Shown here: one piece after another, positions 1-9,127 of the stretch
Layout: the number at the start of each line of letters is the position of its first letter
Position numbering within the stretch: position 1 is the stretch's first letter
Assembly: GCA_947502495.1 (NCBI GenBank)
Contig: CANNAC010000003.1
Coordinates: 62,001-126,000 of the forward strand
DNA length: 64,000 nucleotides
Source: an uncultured Flavobacteriaceae bacterium
GTDB taxonomy: Bacteria; Bacteroidota; Bacteroidia; Flavobacteriales; Flavobacteriaceae
Direction: 5' to 3'
Made by a program: the position numbers and the translations under genes
Notes under the pieces: generated by a model
What the model saw: only the letters and a program-made list of their open reading frames with translations
The model's database searches: none
What the model was told of the DNA's origin: nothing

Positions 1-491
1 ATTATTTATTTATACAATACTTACCGCATTCTAGATTAATTGGGATAAGTAATGTGATGAGGTTGTGGTATGTTGCGAAGGTTTTAAAAGTAATGCCTTT
101 CGATAAAAATTCTAAATTCGAATTTGGAATCTATCTTTCTAATGCAAAAAATTTAAAAATAGGGAAGCATGTTCGTATTAACGAAAATGTGTTTTTACAA
201 GGTAGTATTCAAATTGGTGATTATGCTATGCTAGCTCCCAATGTTTCTATTTATAGCAAAACGCATAACTACCACGATATTCATACACCAATGGTGAAGT
301 CTGGAGAGTCTGAAACCAAAACAGTAATTATTGAAGAAGACGTATGGATTGGTATAAACGCTGTTATTTTACCAGGGATTACCATCGGTAAAGGATCTAT
401 AATTGGAGCCAACGCAGTCGTTACTAAAAATGTAGCACCATACTCTATTATGGGGGGTATTCCGGCTAAATTACTTAGGGAAAGAACATAA
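1..491 (+). CDS. Hexapeptide-repeat acyltransferase (partial, 5' end outside window)
   Basis: Left-handed beta-helix acyltransferase, probably an O-acetyltransferase acting on a sugar of the surface polysaccharide. The frame is open to the window edge, and a plausible N-terminus (…LPHSRLIGISNV) continues upstream of the GTG at 54, so I read the gene as truncated by the window rather than starting at 54. Hexapeptide repeats of the form [LIV]-G-x4 run through the visible part (IGKHVRI, IQIGDYAMLAPNVSI, VWIGINAVILPG, IGKGSIIGANAVV). They end in the usual GGIPAKLLRERT tail of the maltose/galactoside acetyltransferase group, and the HNYHD loop supplies the likely catalytic His. It is first in a tight + strand row; the next gene starts 3 bp after its stop. 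The acceptor sugar cannot be told from sequence. Confidence 0.85.
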   Translation, partial: YLFIQYLPHSRLIGISNVMRLWYVAKVLKVMPFDKNSKFEFGIYLSNAKNLKIGKHVRINENVFLQGSIQIGDYAMLAPNVSIYSKTHNYHDIHTPMVKSGESETKTVIIEEDVWIGINAVILPGITIGKGSIIGANAVVTKNVAPYSIMGGIPAKLLRERT

Positions 492-494
492 CAC

Positions 495-2279
495 ATGAAA
501 AGGAAAAGTATGTTTTTTAAAAAGCACAAGCAATTACTGCTGCAAGGTGGTTTGATCTTATTGCTTCTTAATGTGTTGTACTTCGCCTTCTTTTTTCAAA
601 GAGAATATAAACCCTTTTCTATTCAAACCGATTTAACCGTTTCTAGCCCTACAACAGTTTGGTATGTTTATAAAAACAAATATTCTGAAGAACGTTTTTT
701 TTCTAATAGAAAACAGTTAACACCAGGAGCAGAACATCGTTTCGGTTTCGAGATTGCTACGAATACAGAAGTAGATTATATTGGTTTGTTTTGGGTTGCC
801 GAAGAAAAATCTTCTATAGATATATCTTCCTATGATTATACCATAGACGGAAAAACCTATAGAAGTAAAAATAACAGAAGTATTATTCATTACACGAGTA
901 CTGGTAGTTTAATTACTACAAAAACACATGGTGTACGTGTCCAATCTACAACCAGTAAGCGTAACTGGATTATGTTAAACGACACCACTATTTTAAATGA
1001 CAAACGAGATTATAAAAAGCATACTGTAATTCCGTTACTTGCAAACGTATTGATCGCTGGGATTTTGTTTGGTTTTCTTTTTGGTTTTAAAGATAAAATC
1101 ACACTTTTTAAAAGGAAAGAATCTAAAGTGAATCTTCAAAATTTAAAGCTGTCCCTTCTAATGCTATGGGCATTTATATTGCCATTCTGGGTTATTATTT
1201 CACATACTTTACTGGTTACGTTAGCGGTTATTACCTTGTTTGAAAGTTATCAGCAGAAGCAATTCGGAAAACTATTTAAGTATCTAAAAGAGAACGTTTT
1301 TTTAATAACACTTTTTGCTTGGATTGTTATTTCGTCCATAATTTCTAGTACCAGTGATCAAGTAACGGATAGTGTTTTAGACTACTCATACTTGCTACTA
1401 ATGCCTTTAGTCTTTTTTAATACGAAAAAAGAGCAAATGGAAAAAATTGGTAATGCTTTTCAAAAAGGATTATTGATTTACTTTGTATTACTGTTAGTAT
1501 ATGCCATTACTATTTTTTTAACAAATACTACAGATTATAGCTTTATTCCATTTTTAGAGTTGAAACTAGAGCAATTTTGGCACACCAGTTATTTTAGCTT
1601 TCTTATTCTAATAGTTTTTATATTTAAAATTATAACCCCATTAAAAAACAATATCGCTTTAATTGTATTTTACTTTTTTGCGCTAGCATTTATGTATGTA
1701 ATGCATGCAAGATTACCACTAATAGTAGGTTTGTTACTTTTGACTTTTAGAGTATATGAATATGCTAATAATGCAAAAACACGTATCGTATATTTGATAA
1801 TTATAGGCTTTTTCTCTATTGGGCTAGTTGTTTTTTTCCTAACGAAAGCACCTCTTCAAAACAATAGCGATATTGGTGATGTCAATAGTTTGGATGCAAG
1901 ACTCTCTATTTGGGAAGCTAGTTTTAAAGAAATAAAAAAGAATTTAGTTTTTGGTGTAGGAAGCCATAATACCAGAGATGCAATCTCAAATTCCATTCAA
2001 GACAACGTAAACACAAAGTTTAGAAGTTATAATAGCCATAATCAATTTATAGAGCTCTTTTTAGCACATGGATTCCCTGCGTTTTTATTGTTTATATTCG
2101 TTGTCTATAAACTATTTAGGCGTCAAAACATATATGCTAAAGGCTTTGTGTTTTGTTGTGTAGTATTGTTTTTAGTAGAATCTTATATGCAGCGTCAAGC
2201 GGGAATTGTTTTATTTACTTTTTGGTATTGCTATTTTTTTAACCTTGCAAATAATGATGAGAAAACATATACGAACTAA
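495..2279 (+). CDS. O-antigen ligase/polymerase-like membrane protein (Wzy_C type)
   Basis: Polytopic inner-membrane protein of 594 residues. One N-terminal membrane anchor (about 12-32) is followed by a soluble domain of some 150 residues. A cluster of about ten hydrophobic segments then begins near residue 175. A late loop contains LDARLSIWEAS, FGVGSHNTRD and YNSHNQFIELFLAHG, the typical signature of the O-antigen ligase (PF04932, Wzy_C) family, whose members polymerise or transfer polysaccharide repeat units on the periplasmic face. The extra N-terminal periplasmic domain is longer than in minimal WaaL proteins. It starts 3 bp after the acetyltransferase and overlaps the next membrane-protein gene, so they are probably co-transcribed. 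Whether it is the polymerase or a ligase is unresolved because the next gene is also polymerase-like. Confidence 0.82.
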   Translation: MKRKSMFFKKHKQLLLQGGLILLLLNVLYFAFFFQREYKPFSIQTDLTVSSPTTVWYVYKNKYSEERFFSNRKQLTPGAEHRFGFEIATNTEVDYIGLFWVAEEKSSIDISSYDYTIDGKTYRSKNNRSIIHYTSTGSLITTKTHGVRVQSTTSKRNWIMLNDTTILNDKRDYKKHTVIPLLANVLIAGILFGFLFGFKDKITLFKRKESKVNLQNLKLSLLMLWAFILPFWVIISHTLLVTLAVITLFESYQQKQFGKLFKYLKENVFLITLFAWIVISSIISSTSDQVTDSVLDYSYLLLMPLVFFNTKKEQMEKIGNAFQKGLLIYFVLLLVYAITIFLTNTTDYSFIPFLELKLEQFWHTSYFSFLILIVFIFKIITPLKNNIALIVFYFFALAFMYVMHARLPLIVGLLLLTFRVYEYANNAKTRIVYLIIIGFFSIGLVVFFLTKAPLQNNSDIGDVNSLDARLSIWEASFKEIKKNLVFGVGSHNTRDAISNSIQDNVNTKFRSYNSHNQFIELFLAHGFPAFLLFIFVVYKLFRRQNIYAKGFVFCCVVLFLVESYMQRQAGIVLFTFWYCYFFNLANNDEKTYTN

Positions 2280-3426
2280 AAACATTAATTGGATTATTGT
2301 GCTTTTGGTAACTTTCTTTGTTTCCGAAGCAATTTATAAATACCTAATAGATCTTAATTTAAAAGAATACAGAATTGCAGGTGTAATAAAATTTATTGCA
2401 CAAATAGGAATGGGTGTTGTTATTCTAGTAAAATATAAAAAGAATATAAAAACTATAGGACTATTAATAGTGCTTGGAGTACTTTTCTTAATAGGTCAAA
2501 TTGCCATACAAAAGGATAATATATTTGTAAATTTGGAGTACTTTAATCATTCTATATTTTTGGTTATTGTCTTACTATTCGCAAATACTTTAACCCTTTC
2601 TGAAGCGCAAAAAAAACAAATATTTAAATGGTTTGAAATTATTATAATTGTAAACTCTATAGCTATTATTGTTGGTTTTGTTTTTTCTGTTGCTTTTTTT
2701 GAAACCTATCAAGCAAATCGTTTTGGTTATAGCGGTTTTCTAATAAAATCTAGTTATGCCAGTTATTTTTATTTAATAAGTGTATTCTATTTCATGCACG
2801 AAGCTTTTATTTTAAATAAAAATAAAAAGCTTTTATTTTTATTAGTTGCTTTTTCCGCGATTATTGCTGGCACTAAAGCGGCTATTTTATCTGTGCTATT
2901 ATGTGGGGTATTTATTGTTTTCAAAAAAAGACTCTACTTAAATAGAACGTTTATTTTAACAGCATGTACAGCATTATTATTAGCTGTTGTTTTTAATCAA
3001 AGAATTCTAGTCTTTTTAACGCCATACATTGATTTGTTTTTCCCTATAATTGAAAAATACGGTATTTTAACGGCGCTTTTCTCTTATAGAGATTTAATTT
3101 TAGAAGAACGTTTAATTCCTTTTATTCAATCGGATTGGACCTTTATAAATTACCTTTTTGGTGGCATTGGCAGTATTTTTATAAAAAGTGGTTTAGACCT
3201 AATAGATATCTTTTACTTTTTCGGAATAGTAGGAGGTGCACTATATCTGTATATATTATATAGGGTTCTATATATTTATAATGTCTCAAAAGATTATCTT
3301 TATTTTATTTCACTTATAGTTATTGTTATGTCCCTAGCGGGGAATTTTTTTTATAATAGTTCGGTCGCTATTTTAATGTGCATCATGAAACTATATTTTC
3401 AATCCATAAAAGAATATGAAAGTTAA
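2254..3426 (+). CDS. Probable polysaccharide polymerase (Wzy-like) membrane protein
   Basis: Very hydrophobic protein of about 390 residues with roughly ten or more membrane segments, no signal peptide and no soluble domain. That is the general shape of a Wzy oligosaccharide-unit polymerase; family-level sequence motifs are weak, so this assignment rests mostly on topology and context. I place the start at ATG 2254 (MMRKHIRTKN…), which overlaps the upstream gene by 26 bp. An in-frame TTG at 2206 would add a hydrophobic stretch lying inside the upstream coding region. The stop overlaps the start of the WecG/TagA gene by 11 bp, so translation is likely coupled. It could alternatively be a second ligase-type protein. 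Confidence 0.7.
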   Translation: MMRKHIRTKNINWIIVLLVTFFVSEAIYKYLIDLNLKEYRIAGVIKFIAQIGMGVVILVKYKKNIKTIGLLIVLGVLFLIGQIAIQKDNIFVNLEYFNHSIFLVIVLLFANTLTLSEAQKKQIFKWFEIIIIVNSIAIIVGFVFSVAFFETYQANRFGYSGFLIKSSYASYFYLISVFYFMHEAFILNKNKKLLFLLVAFSAIIAGTKAAILSVLLCGVFIVFKKRLYLNRTFILTACTALLLAVVFNQRILVFLTPYIDLFFPIIEKYGILTALFSYRDLILEERLIPFIQSDWTFINYLFGGIGSIFIKSGLDLIDIFYFFGIVGGALYLYILYRVLYIYNVSKDYLYFISLIVIVMSLAGNFFYNSSVAILMCIMKLYFQSIKEYES

Positions 3427-4156
3427 AATACTAAATACACAAATAGATAATTATACAATGCAAGAAACCCTTGCAAAGATTGAGAAGTCTATCCATGAGG
3501 ATAAAAGCATTCATCATGTCGTTGTTAATGCTGGTAAAATAGTTGCCATGCAGGACGATTTAGAATTGCGTAAAAGTGTAAATGAGAGTGATTTAATAAA
3601 TGCCGACGGACAAGCAGTTGTTTGGGCTTCCAAAATATTAGGCCAGCCTTTAAAAGAGCGCGTAGCAGGAATAGATCTAATGTCTAACCTTGTTGCACTA
3701 GCACATAAAAAAGGACATAAAATTTTCTTCTTTGGCGCAAAAGAAGAGATCGTTAAAAAAGTAGTAGACACATACACTAAGGAATATTCTTCAAATATTA
3801 TTGCGGGATATAGAAATGGTTACTTCAAAAAAGAAGACGAACAAAAAATAGCTGAGGAAATAGCGAATAGTGGCGCTAACATTCTATTTGTAGCTATTAG
3901 TTCGCCAACGAAAGAGAATTTTTTATTCCAAAACAAAGAGGTCTTAAGTAAAGTAAACTTTGTGATGGGTGTTGGTGGTAGTTTTGATGTGGTTTCTGGC
4001 TTAGTGAAACGTGCGCCAGTCTGGATGCAAAATGCCGGTTTAGAATGGTTTTATCGATTTGCTCAAGAACCAAAACGTATGTGGAAAAGGTATTTAATTG
4101 GAAACTCTAAGTTTATTTTATTAGTGTTAAAGGAAAGGTTTAAAGGGAAAAAATAA
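3416..4156 (+). CDS. WecG/TagA/CpsF family glycosyltransferase (GT26)
   Basis: Cytoplasmic, membrane-associated glycosyltransferase of 246 residues that adds a sugar (ManNAc-type in known members) to an undecaprenyl-linked glycan. Family marks are all present: NADGQAVVWASKILG with the conserved Asp, RVAGIDLM, FFFGAKEE, GYRNGYF, GVGGSFDVVSG, and the C-terminal RAPVWMQNAGLEWFYR and EPKRMWKRYL. The last block contains the basic membrane-contact tail. Length is normal for the family. It overlaps the upstream polymerase gene by 11 bp and is followed by a 77-bp gap with a -7-like box, so it likely ends the first transcription block of the polysaccharide cluster. Confidence 0.92.
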   Translation: MKVKILNTQIDNYTMQETLAKIEKSIHEDKSIHHVVVNAGKIVAMQDDLELRKSVNESDLINADGQAVVWASKILGQPLKERVAGIDLMSNLVALAHKKGHKIFFFGAKEEIVKKVVDTYTKEYSSNIIAGYRNGYFKKEDEQKIAEEIANSGANILFVAISSPTKENFLFQNKEVLSKVNFVMGVGGSFDVVSGLVKRAPVWMQNAGLEWFYRFAQEPKRMWKRYLIGNSKFILLVLKERFKGKK

Positions 4157-4207
4157 ACCCGAAAAAGACAATCTAAAAATAACCACAATAAATTCTAATA
4201 ACTTTCT

Positions 4208-4215
4208 TACTTTTG
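4208..4215 (+). promoter_or_regulatory. Candidate -7 promoter box (TACTTTTG) upstream of ugd
   Basis: TACTTTTG fits the Bacteroidota -7 consensus TAnnTTTG and would place transcription start about 10-15 nt before the ATG at 4234. No clear TTG -33 element sits at the expected spacing, so the call is tentative. Confidence 0.35.
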
Positions 4216-4233
4216 TTTACATAAAAGCAATTT

Positions 4234-5538
4234 ATGAAAATATCAGTTATAGGTACAGGTTATGTTGGTTTAGTAACAGGAACGTGTTTAGCAGAAACAG
4301 GAAATGAAGTTCTTTGTATAGACATAAATGAAGAAAAAGTAAAACAAATGCAAAACGGTGAGGTGCCAATCTATGAGCCGCACTTAGATGTTTTGTTTGA
4401 TAGAAATATAAAAGCAAATAGACTACGTTTCTCCACTTCTTTAAAAGAAGGTTTAGACCATGGTGAGATTATTTTTCTAGCATTACCAACTCCAGAAGAC
4501 GAAGATGGTTCTGCAGATTTATCTTATGTTTTAGGTGCAGCAAAAGATATTGGTAAACTTATTACAGACTATAAAGTAATTGTAGATAAAAGTACAGTGC
4601 CCGTAGGTACAGCAGATAGAGTTAGAGAGGCTATTGCAAAAGAAACATCGGTAGATTTTGATGTGGTTTCTAATCCAGAGTTTTTAAGAGAAGGATTTGC
4701 TGTAGACGATTTTTTAAAACCAGAACGCATTGTAGTAGGGTCTAGTTCAAATAAGGCAACGGCACTAATGCAAAAACTATACAAGCCTTTTGTAAGATCT
4801 GGAAATCCAATTATTATAATGGATGAGAAATCAGCAGAGCTTACCAAATACGCAGCCAATTCTTTTTTAGCTACAAAGATTACTTTCATGAATGAAATTG
4901 CTAATTTTTGTGAAAAAGTAGGAGCAGATGTAGACAAAGTAAGAGCAGGAATGGGAACCGATTCTCGTATCGGTAAACGTTTTCTTTTTCCAGGAATAGG
5001 TTATGGAGGTTCTTGTTTTCCTAAAGATGTAAAAGCATTACACAAATCTGGAAAAGATAACGGTTATGATTTTGATATCTTAAACGCTGTTATTAAAGTA
5101 AATGATATTCAGAAAAAAATATTAATTCCAAGAATCCTTTCGCATTTTAATAATGATTTAAAAGGAAAAACAATCGCTATTTGGGGTTTAGCATTTAAAC
5201 CCGAAACAGATGATATTCGTGAAGCTCCTTCTCTTTACATGATAGAAGAGTTATTAAAGCACAATGTGAAATTAAATGTTTTCGATCCAGAAGCAATGCC
5301 AAACGTAAAAAGGAAATTTGGTGAGCAATTAAACTATGCTTCTAACATGTATGAAACAATAAAAGATGTAGATGCTTTGATAATTTGTACAGAATGGAGT
5401 ATATTTAGAACACCAGATTTTAATAAACTAAAACAAAACATGATTGCACCTGTTATTTTTGACGGTCGAAACTTGTATGACGTGGATGATATTAAAGCAG
5501 AAGGTTTTAAATATAGTTCAATAGGTAGAAAGTCTTAA
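4234..5538 (+). CDS. ugd: UDP-glucose/GDP-mannose family 6-dehydrogenase
   Basis: Oxidises UDP-glucose to UDP-glucuronate with two NAD+ in the cytoplasm. The N-terminal Rossmann fold shows GTGYVG at residues 7-12. The central domain carries the active-site loop [14 protein letters not shown] with catalytic Cys261. The C-terminal UDP-binding domain contains [18 protein letters not shown]. At 434 residues it is full length for the family. The next gene, a UDP-glucuronate decarboxylase 13 bp downstream, uses its product, so the pair probably supplies UDP-glucuronate and UDP-xylose to the polysaccharide. The acidic-sugar product supports capsule or EPS synthesis rather than only LPS core. Confidence 0.95.
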   Translation: MKISVIGTGYVGLVTGTCLAETGNEVLCIDINEEKVKQMQNGEVPIYEPHLDVLFDRNIKANRLRFSTSLKEGLDHGEIIFLALPTPEDEDGSADLSYVLGAAKDIGKLITDYKVIVDKSTVPVGTADRVREAIAKETSVDFDVVSNPEFLREGFAVDDFLKPERIVVGSSSNKATALMQKLYKPFVRSGNPIIIMDEKSAELTKYAANSFLATKITFMNEIANFCEKVGADVDKVRAGMGTDSRIGKRFLFPGIGYGGSCFPKDVKALHKSGKDNGYDFDILNAVIKVNDIQKKILIPRILSHFNNDLKGKTIAIWGLAFKPETDDIREAPSLYMIEELLKHNVKLNVFDPEAMPNVKRKFGEQLNYASNMYETIKDVDALIICTEWSIFRTPDFNKLKQNMIAPVIFDGRNLYDVDDIKAEGFKYSSIGRKS

Positions 5539-5551
5539 TAAGCAACCATTC

Positions 5552-6538
5552 ATGAAAAAAGTACTTATAACAGGAGCGGCAGGTTTTTTAGGTTCGCATT
5601 TATGCGATAGATTTATCCGTGAAGGGTTTCATGTTATTGGTATGGATAACTTTATTACCGGAGACAAAAAGAACATTACACATTTAGAAGACAACCCCAA
5701 CTTTGAGTTTATAGAACACGATGTAACGGAGTTTATTAAAATTGAAGGAGATTTGCATTATGTGCTGCATTTTGCTTCACCAGCAAGTCCGATAGATTAT
5801 TTAAAAATACCTATTCAAACCCTAAAAGTGGGGTCGTTAGGTACGCATAACTTATTAGGTTTAGCGAAGGCTAAAAACGCAAGATTACTAATTGCATCGA
5901 CTTCAGAAGTATATGGAGATCCATTAGTACACCCACAAACAGAAAGTTATTATGGTAATGTAAATACCATTGGACCTAGAGGTGTTTATGATGAAGCAAA
6001 ACGCTTTCAAGAGTCGATAACTATGGCATATCATAGGTTTCATGGTCTAGAAACTCGTATTGTACGTATATTCAACACATATGGACCAAGAATGAGACTA
6101 AATGACGGTAGAGTGATTCCTGCTTTTATGGGACAAGCTTTACGGGGCGAAGACTTAACTGTTTTTGGCGATGGTATGCAAACACGATCTTTTTGCTATG
6201 TAGATGATCAAGTAGAAGGTATATTTAGATTAATGTTTAGCGACTACGCAAACCCTGTTAACATTGGTAACCCTAATGAAATAACCATTAAAGATTTTGC
6301 GGAAGAAATAATTAAACTAACAAATACTACGCAAAAAGTTATTTATAAAGAATTACCTGTAGACGATCCGCTGCAAAGACAACCAGATATAACATTGGCA
6401 AAAAAGTTATTAGGTTGGCAACCAAAAGTTGAACGCGAAGAAGGTATGCTCAAAACATTCAATTATTTTAAGTCTTTATCTGATGAAGACCTATATAAAA
6501 GTGAGCATAAAGATTTTTCTAAACACATAAAAAAGTAA
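5552..6538 (+). CDS. UDP-glucuronate decarboxylase (UDP-xylose synthase), SDR family
   Basis: Extended short-chain dehydrogenase/reductase of 328 residues. It shows the N-terminal GAAGFLGSH nucleotide motif, the STSEVYGDP active-site Ser/Thr region, and the YDEAK catalytic pair Tyr146/Lys150. The blocks [21 protein letters not shown] and DGRVIPAF are typical of UXS enzymes, which convert UDP-glucuronate to UDP-xylose through a 4-keto intermediate. It directly follows ugd and precedes the initiating phosphotransferase by 1 bp. I exclude the ArnA-type decarboxylase because there is no formyltransferase domain and the UXS signature is good. Confidence 0.92.
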   Translation: MKKVLITGAAGFLGSHLCDRFIREGFHVIGMDNFITGDKKNITHLEDNPNFEFIEHDVTEFIKIEGDLHYVLHFASPASPIDYLKIPIQTLKVGSLGTHNLLGLAKAKNARLLIASTSEVYGDPLVHPQTESYYGNVNTIGPRGVYDEAKRFQESITMAYHRFHGLETRIVRIFNTYGPRMRLNDGRVIPAFMGQALRGEDLTVFGDGMQTRSFCYVDDQVEGIFRLMFSDYANPVNIGNPNEITIKDFAEEIIKLTNTTQKVIYKELPVDDPLQRQPDITLAKKLLGWQPKVEREEGMLKTFNYFKSLSDEDLYKSEHKDFSKHIKK

Positions 6539-6539
6539 A

Positions 6540-7898
6540 TTGAGCACATTCAAACAAGGAAGATATTCTGTCTATTTAAGACCGATTTCATATTTAATAG
6601 ATTTAATCATAATAAATAGTTTAGCATTACTTTATTTTTTTAAAAGTGTTGAGCCTGTTTCTTTTGTGTTTGTAATATCCATAGGCTGGATACTTATTTC
6701 TACACTATCTAAATTCTATGGTGTTTTTAGATATACAAGAGAGGTGATTATCATGACCCTTATTTTTAGGCAAATGGCACTTTTTACGCTTATAGTATTT
6801 GCCTTTTCGGGCTTTTATTATGAACTAGATATTCTTCCATTTACCATTTTAAAATACATTGTTTGTGTATTTATTTTGGTTACTTTATTTAAATTTACTT
6901 TATACTATTTATTACAAAGGTATAGAGTATCGTTCGGTGGAAACTATAGAGTTACTGCTATTTTGGGTAAAAATAAGCAAACGCTCGCTCTAGAAAAGTT
7001 TTTTAACGATAAGCCAGAATACGGGTATTCGCATACAAAAACATTTAGTTTTAAAAATATTTCTGAAGAAGGCTTACAAGAATGTTTCGCTTTTTTAAAG
7101 GAAGAAAACGTAGATGAAATCTATTGTTCATTATCTCAACTTTCAAATAGCCAACTGGTAAAGGTTATCGATTTCGCGGATAATAACCTTAAAATATTAA
7201 AGTTTTTACCAGACAATAAAGATATCTATTCTAAAAAATTAAAGTACGAATACTACAACTATACCCCAATTTTATCCTTTCGTAATATCCCCTTAGAAGA
7301 TTCTGTAAACCAGTTTCTTAAAAGAATATTCGATATTGTATTCTCATCAGCAGTAATCATTTTATTGCTTTCTTGGTTAACTCCAATTATAGCAATACTT
7401 ATTGTTTTAGAGTCTAGAGGACCAATTTTCTTTAAGCAATCTAGAAACGGTTTTAACTATAAAGAATTTGATTGTTATAAGTTTAGATCGATGACTCCAA
7501 ATAAAACAGCCAATGTACATCAGGCAACTAGAGGAGATCAACGTGTAACTAAAATTGGTAAGTTTATTCGTAAAACGAGTATCGACGAATTACCTCAGTT
7601 TTTTAATGTGCTATTTGGTGATATGTCTGTTGTAGGTCCGAGACCTCACATGGTAAGTCATACTAATATGTACGCAAAGCGAATCGATAAATTTATGGTA
7701 AGACACTTTGTGAAACCAGGAATTACAGGATTGGCGCAAGTAAGTGGTTTTAGAGGAGAAATAGAAACAGATAAAGACATCATTAATCGTGTAAAACTAG
7801 ATATCTTTTATATTGAAAACTGGTCTTTATTGTTAGATATTAAAATTGTTACCCAAACCTTTATGAATGTCGTTAATGGCGAAGATAAAGCGTACTAA
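6540..7898 (+). CDS. Initiating sugar-phosphate transferase (polyprenyl glycosylphosphotransferase)
   Basis: Polyisoprenyl-phosphate hexose-1-phosphate transferase of 452 residues that loads the first sugar phosphate onto undecaprenyl phosphate. Four hydrophobic helices occupy about residues 15-125, then a CoA-binding-like soluble domain, a further membrane helix near 265-290 and the catalytic bacterial sugar transferase domain. The catalytic domain shows FKQSRNGFNYKEFDCYKFRSM, KTSIDELPQFFNVL, DMSVVGPRPH and PGITGLAQVSG. Translation appears to start at TTG 6540, one base after the decarboxylase stop; no ATG lies nearby. It is the last + strand gene of the cluster and converges with the - strand GT4 gene, the two stops overlapping by 4 bp. 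Confidence 0.94.
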   Translation: MSTFKQGRYSVYLRPISYLIDLIIINSLALLYFFKSVEPVSFVFVISIGWILISTLSKFYGVFRYTREVIIMTLIFRQMALFTLIVFAFSGFYYELDILPFTILKYIVCVFILVTLFKFTLYYLLQRYRVSFGGNYRVTAILGKNKQTLALEKFFNDKPEYGYSHTKTFSFKNISEEGLQECFAFLKEENVDEIYCSLSQLSNSQLVKVIDFADNNLKILKFLPDNKDIYSKKLKYEYYNYTPILSFRNIPLEDSVNQFLKRIFDIVFSSAVIILLLSWLTPIIAILIVLESRGPIFFKQSRNGFNYKEFDCYKFRSMTPNKTANVHQATRGDQRVTKIGKFIRKTSIDELPQFFNVLFGDMSVVGPRPHMVSHTNMYAKRIDKFMVRHFVKPGITGLAQVSGFRGEIETDKDIINRVKLDIFYIENWSLLLDIKIVTQTFMNVVNGEDKAY

Positions 7899-9058
7899 AG
7901 CAAACTAGAAAGCTGTATTAATTGCGCTTCTAAATCAAAATTAGCCGTTGCGGTGTCTTTTATTTTTTGTTTGTAAGTCGGTGTTATTTCAGAAAGCGTT
8001 ATGGAAGCAATTATAGTATTTAAGTGTTCATAATCTCCAGCAGTAGCAATCCAACCCAATGCATTGTTTTTTACAACATCTTCACCTTCACCACCACCAA
8101 AATATAGAATAGGTAAACCTAGTTTTGCATATTCAAATATTTTAGAAGGTACCGAACCATAAATTCTATTTAATAAAGGTATTATAGCCACATCGTATTG
8201 TAAAAGCACTTTGTGTAAGGTTTCTCTAGTTACTCTACCATGAAAATATACCGGAAGTTCAGGATGTTGCTTTATAAAGGCTTCAATGCGCTTCTGTTCT
8301 GCTCCAGAGCCATAAATATGAAGCTCCATGTTGTCGTATTGTAATTCCGTACAAAGTTTATAAACGCCTTGAGCAATTCCTAAAAGCCCAGCGTACACTA
8401 TTTTTATTTTTTCTTCGGAAGTATTTCTAACTTCTATTTTAGGAGCATCAAAATCTGGATAATTTCTATATAAAAGGGTATCTTTTTCTGGAAATAACGC
8501 GTGCACATGCGTTATTATTTCTTCGCTTTGACCTAAAATTAAATGCGCTTTATTATAATTATAACGTTCAATTTTCTCTAGCATTTTATAGCTGAAATTC
8601 CTTTTAAAAGCGCCAAGTTCTAATCCTGCAATTGGCCATAAATCACTCACGTTTAAAATAAGCTTTCGGTTTTTAGATCGTAAAAACAGCATGGCAGTAA
8701 ACGCAACTAATAAAGGTGGTGACTGCACAATAACCGTTTTTGGAAGCCTGTTAAAAGCAAAAAACCAAACCAAACTAAAACTATACGAAAGCATTGCGAA
8801 TAAGCGTAAAAACTTGTTTTTAGAAACCGTAGCGAAAATCCATAACCTGTGCATAGTAATGTTTTTTTCAATAGTAGTTTGTTTGAATTTTCCTTGATAA
8901 CCATCAAATATCTTTCCTGTCGGATAATTTGGTAAAGGTGTTATTACCTGCACTTTGAAGTTGCGTTCTTGCAAACCTTCCGCTAAATGAAAAATTCGGT
9001 TAGATGCAGCGCCAATTTCTGGAGGATAATAGCTAGTTATAATAAGAACATCTTTCAT
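7895..9058 (-). CDS. Glycosyltransferase family 4 (WbuB-like)
   Basis: GT-B fold retaining glycosyltransferase of 387 residues, expected in the cytoplasm or at the inner membrane face. The N-terminal domain opens with ITSYYPPEIGAASNRIFHLAEGL, close to WbuB-type enzymes. A hydrophobic patch near residues 85-125 may contact the membrane. The C-terminal domain has YAGLLGIAQG, HIYGSGAEQ, YFHGRVTRETL and the donor-site block SVPSKIFEYAKLGLPILYFGGGEGE, with the expected acidic residues. Its start overlaps by 1 nt the stop of a 22-codon ORF lying between it and the CapK-like gene. Donor and acceptor are unknown. Confidence 0.9.
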   Translation of the reverse strand: MKDVLIITSYYPPEIGAASNRIFHLAEGLQERNFKVQVITPLPNYPTGKIFDGYQGKFKQTTIEKNITMHRLWIFATVSKNKFLRLFAMLSYSFSLVWFFAFNRLPKTVIVQSPPLLVAFTAMLFLRSKNRKLILNVSDLWPIAGLELGAFKRNFSYKMLEKIERYNYNKAHLILGQSEEIITHVHALFPEKDTLLYRNYPDFDAPKIEVRNTSEEKIKIVYAGLLGIAQGVYKLCTELQYDNMELHIYGSGAEQKRIEAFIKQHPELPVYFHGRVTRETLHKVLLQYDVAIIPLLNRIYGSVPSKIFEYAKLGLPILYFGGGEGEDVVKNNALGWIATAGDYEHLNTIIASITLSEITPTYKQKIKDTATANFDLEAQLIQLSSLL

Positions 9059-9126
9059 TACAACTCATAGGTTTTAAAGAAACAATCTGTAATATGCTTG
9101 GCATCTGCAAGAAGGTTTGTATTCAT
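9058..9126 (-). CDS. Tiny ORF (22 codons) between CapK-like and GT4 genes
   Basis: An ATG at 9126, one base after the CapK-like stop, opens a 22-codon frame (begins MNTNLLADAKHITDCFF) whose TAA overlaps the GT4 start codon as TAATG. The exact packing between two genes suggests translational coupling or the remnant of a decayed gene. No homology is recognised, and it may not make a stable protein. Confidence 0.25.
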   Translation of the reverse strand: MNTNLLADAKHITDCFFKTYEL

Positions 9127-9127
9127 A

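Noticed and set aside
54-56. GTG 54 as the true start of the first acyltransferase
   Set aside because: The frame stays open with protein-like sequence to the window edge, so the gene is more likely truncated by the window.
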